64,000 bases of DNA, taken from Lentisphaeria bacterium UBA1791 (lineage in GTDB: Bacteria > Verrucomicrobiota > Lentisphaeria > Victivallales > Victivallaceae). This document shows positions 61,287-64,000 of the stretch, one piece after another (positions within the stretch are counted from its first letter, which is position 1; each line of letters opens with the position of its first letter). A program made the position numbers and the translations under genes. Below the pieces are notes generated by a model, which did no database searches, was not told where the DNA came from, and saw nothing but the letters and a program-made list of their open reading frames with translations. The stretch spans positions 36,842-100,841 of the forward strand of contig DCFZ01000049.1 in assembly GCA_002314455.1 (NCBI GenBank). The letters run 5' to 3'.

Positions 61287-61745
61287 ATGAAAAAGTTCGT
61301 TGTCATCGCCGCCATGATCTCCGTTTGCGCATTGTGGGCTCAGGAAGAAGCCCCCAAGGCCGCGGCAACCCAGCCTGCCGCCGCGCAGCCCGCCGCGCAA
61401 GTCGTCGTGCAGCCTGCCGCTCAGCCTGCGCAGGTTATCGTCGTGCAAGCCGCTCCGGCGGAAGTGAAAGATGAAGAGCCCGGTATTTTCCTCTGCATCG
61501 GGCGTGGTCTTTGCAACATCGCGACCGGCTGGCTCGAACTGCCCCGTTGTATCGTTTACGACAACGGCTTTTTCCCCGTTATCGGTCTGATCATCGGCAT
61601 TCCGGAAGGCGCGCTCCTGACGGTCTGCCGTACGCTCAGCGGCGTTTTCGATATCGTCAGCTTTGGTACCAGCGGCAGCCTCTTCCACGGCAAAGTGTTC
61701 CCCAATACGGTGTTTGAAGCGAAGTGGATTTTCCGTCGCGATTAA
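61287..61745 (+). CDS. exosortase-system-associated protein, TIGR04073-like
   Basis: 152 residues. A signal peptide spans about 1-18 (ALWAQ at the cleavage region). A low-complexity Ala/Gln/Pro/Val linker follows (about 20-60). The C-terminal half has the pattern RGLCNIATGWLELPRCI, then GFFPVIGLIIGIPEGALLTVCRTLSGVFDIVSF, which I recognise as the TIGR04073 family found in genomes with exosortase/PEP-CTERM sorting. The family's molecular function is unknown; it is periplasmic or in the outer membrane. It has its own promoter and terminator. No exosortase gene or PEP-CTERM protein is seen in the window. Confidence 0.78.
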   Translation: MKKFVVIAAMISVCALWAQEEAPKAAATQPAAAQPAAQVVVQPAAQPAQVIVVQAAPAEVKDEEPGIFLCIGRGLCNIATGWLELPRCIVYDNGFFPVIGLIIGIPEGALLTVCRTLSGVFDIVSFGTSGSLFHGKVFPNTVFEAKWIFRRD

Positions 61746-61766
61746 TGCTGTTTTGACGTATGAAAT

Positions 61767-61800
61767 GCCGTCGCCCGAAAGGGGGACGGCGTTTTTTTTT
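61767..61800 (+). terminator. terminator of the TIGR04073-type gene
   Basis: A 10-bp stem with one G-G mismatch (61767-61776 with 61781-61790) carries a GAAA tetraloop and is followed by G and nine T. Confidence 0.9.
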
Positions 61801-61814
61801 GTTTTGAAATCCAT

Positions 61815-61842
61815 TTGAAATCTGGAAAAAACGATTTATATT
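61815..61842 (+). promoter_or_regulatory. ldhA promoter
   Basis: TTGAAA (61815-61820), 16-base spacer, TATATT (61837-61842), 39 bases before the start and 14 after the preceding terminator. Confidence 0.7.
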
Positions 61843-61881
61843 TATATCTGGCAGGGGTGCCCGGATTTTCAGGAGGAGAAA

Positions 61882-62943
61882 ATGAATTTCAAAATTGCGT
61901 TTTTCGATACCAAGCCTTACGACCGTGCTTTTTTTACGGTATCCAATGCAAACTTCGGTTTCGATCTGACCTTTTTTGAGGCGAAATTGCGACCGCGCAC
62001 CGCCGCGCTCGCCGCCGGATTTGATGCCGTCTGCGCCTTTGTCAACGATGAATTGGACGAATCCGTTATGGATGCGCTGGCGAAATCCGGAATCCAGTTG
62101 ATCGCAATGCGGTGTGCCGGGTACAACAACGTTAACCTCAAAGCCGCCTGCGAGCGCGGCATTACCGTCGTGCGCGTGCCGCAATACTCGCCTTATTCGG
62201 TCGCCGAGTATGCGCTCGGGGTGTTGATGACGCTCAACCGCAAGATCCACCGCGCCTACAACCGGGTGCGCGAAGGGAATTTTTCGATCAACGGTCTGAT
62301 GGGCTTCGACTTGCGCGGCAAAACCGTCGGCATCATCGGCACCGGCAGGATCGGCCGCGTTTTTGCGGAAATCCTGCAGGGATTCGGTGTGAAGATCCTC
62401 GCGTACGACCTTTTCCCCAATGAAGCTGCCGCCGCGGAACTTCATATGCAGTACGTTTCTTTGCCGGAACTTTTTGCGCAAAGCGACATCGTTTCGTTGC
62501 ATTGCCCGCTGACGCCGGAAAATGTGCACCTCGTCGATCAGAAAGCGATCGACCAGATGAAAACGGGCGTCGTTCTGCTCAATACGAGCCGCGGCAAACT
62601 GATCGACTCCAACGCGCTGATCTCGGGGCTGAAATCGGGCAAAATCGGCGGCGCCGGACTCGACGTCTACGAGGAAGAAACCAATTATTTCTTTGAGGAT
62701 CTTTCCGACCGCGCCGTGCTCGACGACGCGCTGGCGCGGCTGATGACCTTTCCCAACGTCATCATCACGTCGCATCAGGCTTTTTTCACCCGCGAAGCCG
62801 AAGCCAACATTGCCGAAACGACGCTCGGTAACTGCATGGCATTCGCGGAAAAAAAGCCGCTTGAAAACGCCATTTGCTTCCATTGCGACGGGACCAAAAA
62901 CTGCCCCGGCAAGAAGCGGGGCGAACGGTGTGCCGGCAGGTAG
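61882..62943 (+). CDS. ldhA: D-lactate dehydrogenase (D-2-hydroxyacid dehydrogenase family)
   Basis: 353 residues. The NAD site is VGIIGTGRIGRVFAEIL near 147. Catalytic residues lie in RCAGYNNV and TSRGKLID, with LDVYEEE and the catalytic His in SHQAFFT near 300. Length and motifs match D-lactate dehydrogenases, which reduce pyruvate to D-lactate to regenerate NAD in fermentation. The C-terminal 25 residues are unusual, with four Cys and one His (CFHCDG...NC...RC), like a small metal- or cluster-binding tail. AGGAGG precedes ATG 61882. It converges with the Fur-type regulator, 3 bases between the stops. Confidence 0.92.
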   Translation: MNFKIAFFDTKPYDRAFFTVSNANFGFDLTFFEAKLRPRTAALAAGFDAVCAFVNDELDESVMDALAKSGIQLIAMRCAGYNNVNLKAACERGITVVRVPQYSPYSVAEYALGVLMTLNRKIHRAYNRVREGNFSINGLMGFDLRGKTVGIIGTGRIGRVFAEILQGFGVKILAYDLFPNEAAAAELHMQYVSLPELFAQSDIVSLHCPLTPENVHLVDQKAIDQMKTGVVLLNTSRGKLIDSNALISGLKSGKIGGAGLDVYEEETNYFFEDLSDRAVLDDALARLMTFPNVIITSHQAFFTREAEANIAETTLGNCMAFAEKKPLENAICFHCDGTKNCPGKKRGERCAGR

Positions 62944-62946
62944 ATA

Positions 62947-63360
62947 TTATTTGCTCTTTTCGCACGCCGGGCAGATCCACGCCAAACGCAGTTCGATATG
63001 GAGGATGCTTTCTTGCGGGATTCCGGCGGGCAGGGGAGGCAGTTCCGTGAAACAGAAATCTTTCACCTTGCCGCATTTTTCGCAGACGAGATGACCGTGC
63101 GGCATAGTCTGCGAATCGTAATGAGCGCTTTCGATCTTGTCCATGCGGTAAAGAATGCCCGCATCGGAAAATTCATTGAGGATGCGGTAAACGCTCTCGC
63201 GGGTGATCGAGGAAATGCTTTGCCGGGCGAAATTCCAGACGTCGTCGACGGAGGGGTGACAGGTGTTGTTGTGCATATAATTGTAAACGGCAAGGCGTTG
63301 GGGCGTACATTTCCAATGGTTTGCTTTGCAGATCTGGCGAAATTCGTCGGCTCTTTCCAT
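62947..63360 (-). CDS. perR: Fur-family regulator, PerR-like
   Basis: 137 residues. An N-terminal winged helix (TPQRLAVYNYMHNNTCHPSVDDVW, then SVYRILNEFSDAG) is followed by the metal-binding dimerisation domain with His/Asp ligands (SAHYDSQTMPHGHLVC) and two structural zinc pairs (CEKC and CPAC). It should act as an iron/manganese-dependent repressor. Divergent placement to rubrerythrin favours PerR, which senses peroxide, over Fur; this is inference. GGGGG precedes ATG 63360. Confidence 0.88.
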   Translation of the reverse strand: MERADEFRQICKANHWKCTPQRLAVYNYMHNNTCHPSVDDVWNFARQSISSITRESVYRILNEFSDAGILYRMDKIESAHYDSQTMPHGHLVCEKCGKVKDFCFTELPPLPAGIPQESILHIELRLAWICPACEKSK

Positions 63361-63395
63361 TTCATTCCCCCTTTTTGATTATACGTCCTCAAATA

Positions 63396-63424
63396 AATAT
63401 AGCATTTTTTTAGAATGGTTTCAA
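63396..63424 (-). promoter_or_regulatory. perR promoter
   Basis: Minus-strand TTGAAA (63424-63419), 17-base spacer, TATATT (63401-63396). Confidence 0.72.
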
Positions 63425-63463
63425 GTCCTGAAAATTATTTTTGCGGAAAATCTTGAAAACGAC

Positions 63464-63491
63464 TTGTAAAATTGCAAATAGCTTTTATATT
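63464..63491 (+). promoter_or_regulatory. rubrerythrin promoter with possible PerR operator
   Basis: TTGTAA (63464-63469), 16-base spacer, TATATT (63486-63491). The 14 bases 63464-63477 form an imperfect palindrome (10 of 14 positions) over the -35, a plausible but unproven PerR site. Confidence 0.5.
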
Positions 63492-63558
63492 TAATTGACA
63501 GATGGATTTATTAACCGCCGGGGAATAAACTTCCGGTGAACTAAAAAAAGGGGAAATC

Positions 63559-64000
63559 ATGGAACTCAAAGGATCGAAAACAGCGGCGAATCTCGCCTAT
63601 GCCTTCGCCGGTGAATCGCAGGCGCGCAACAAGTACAGCTACTTTGCCAGCCGCGCCAAAAAAGATGGCTACGAGCAGATCGCCGCGATCTTTGAAGAAA
63701 CTGCGAACAACGAAAAAGAGCACGCGAAACTCTGGTTCAAGGCGCTCGGCGGCATCGGCGATACGGCGGCGAACCTCGCCGCCGCCGCGGCGGGCGAGCA
63801 CGAAGAGTGGACCAGCATGTACAAGGAATTTGCCGAAGTCGCCAAGCAGGAGGGCTTTTCCGAACTCGCCGCGCAGTTTGCCGCGGTTGCGATGATTGAA
63901 AAACGCCACGAGGAGCGTTATCGCAAGCTCGCGCAAAATCTCGAAAGCGGCGAAGTCTGGGTGCGCGTCGGCAAGAACCGCTGGGAATGCCGCAACTGCG
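63559..64000 (+). CDS. rbr: rubrerythrin (partial, runs off the right edge)
   Basis: 147 codons are visible from ATG 63559 (GGGGAAA before it). The N-terminal ferritin-like domain shows the diiron ligands in [30 protein letters not shown] and [12 protein letters not shown]. The C-terminal rubredoxin domain begins with RWECRNC, the first CxxC pair being at the window end. Rubrerythrin reduces hydrogen peroxide in the cytoplasm of anaerobes, using electrons passed through its rubredoxin centre. Transcribed divergently from the PerR-like gene, it is likely repressed by it. Confidence 0.95.
   Translation, partial: MELKGSKTAANLAYAFAGESQARNKYSYFASRAKKDGYEQIAAIFEETANNEKEHAKLWFKALGGIGDTAANLAAAAAGEHEEWTSMYKEFAEVAKQEGFSELAAQFAAVAMIEKRHEERYRKLAQNLESGEVWVRVGKNRWECRNC

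Overview
The window looks like a chromosome segment of a gut-type anaerobe of the PVC group, most probably Lentisphaerae (Victivallales-like). This rests on family content recognised by eye: a TIGR04073 (exosortase-associated) protein, an ECF sigma factor overlapping a Ser/Thr kinase, very large secreted or surface proteins, paired secretin-like proteins, and anaerobe genes (pyruvate:ferredoxin oxidoreductase, rubrerythrin, D-lactate dehydrogenase). No similarity search was possible. Genes use AGGAG-type ribosome sites. About seventeen promoters share one form: TTGnAA-like -35, 15-18 bases, then TATATT (not TATAAT) as -10.

Layout. 1-6.2 kb: end of an unknown gene, a hairpin-rich gap, then leftward a glycosidase-like lipoprotein, a K+/H+ antiporter and galE, then a rightward secreted protein. 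6.4-14.6 kb: gyrA, then folP-cdaA-cdaR (overlapping, with cyclic-di-AMP synthase), a PpiD/SurA-like foldase, an Nfu-type protein and a stand-alone rpsD. 14.6-18.2 kb: pyruvate:ferredoxin oxidoreductase. 18.3-27.7 kb: a carbohydrate-related block (GATase1-like/glycosidase-like secreted protein, a hypothetical, a beta-helix/SGNH lipoprotein, a hexose mutarotase-like protein, an AlgX/AlgJ-like protein). This block ends in a truncated AlgI-type acyltransferase and a 100-bp duplicated piece of the mutarotase gene.

28.2-42.0 kb is dominated by one 13.4-kb gene for a 4468-residue modular beta-strand protein with no signal peptide. A 41-residue Cys-containing peptide gene follows at once. Its N-terminus has the YxxPxL motif typical of RiPP leaders, and a terminator closes the pair. 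This is the best candidate for an undescribed system. 42.1-49.6 kb: HD-domain protein; a leftward operon of lipoprotein, two paralogous secretin-like proteins and a MarR regulator; a secreted protein made of six 17-residue repeats; a DUF349 protein.

49.7-64 kb: htpG with a structured leader, tRNA-Ser(UGA), a huge 5'-truncated phage 'polyvalent' protein gene next to the tRNA, ECF sigma factor plus kinase, two small secreted proteins, ldhA, a PerR/Fur regulator and, divergently, the start of rubrerythrin.

Themes: cell-envelope and surface proteins, polysaccharide chemistry, K+/c-di-AMP homeostasis, and anaerobic redox with peroxide defence. At two places the -35 of a promoter lies inside the hairpin of an intrinsic terminator, a compact arrangement worth testing.
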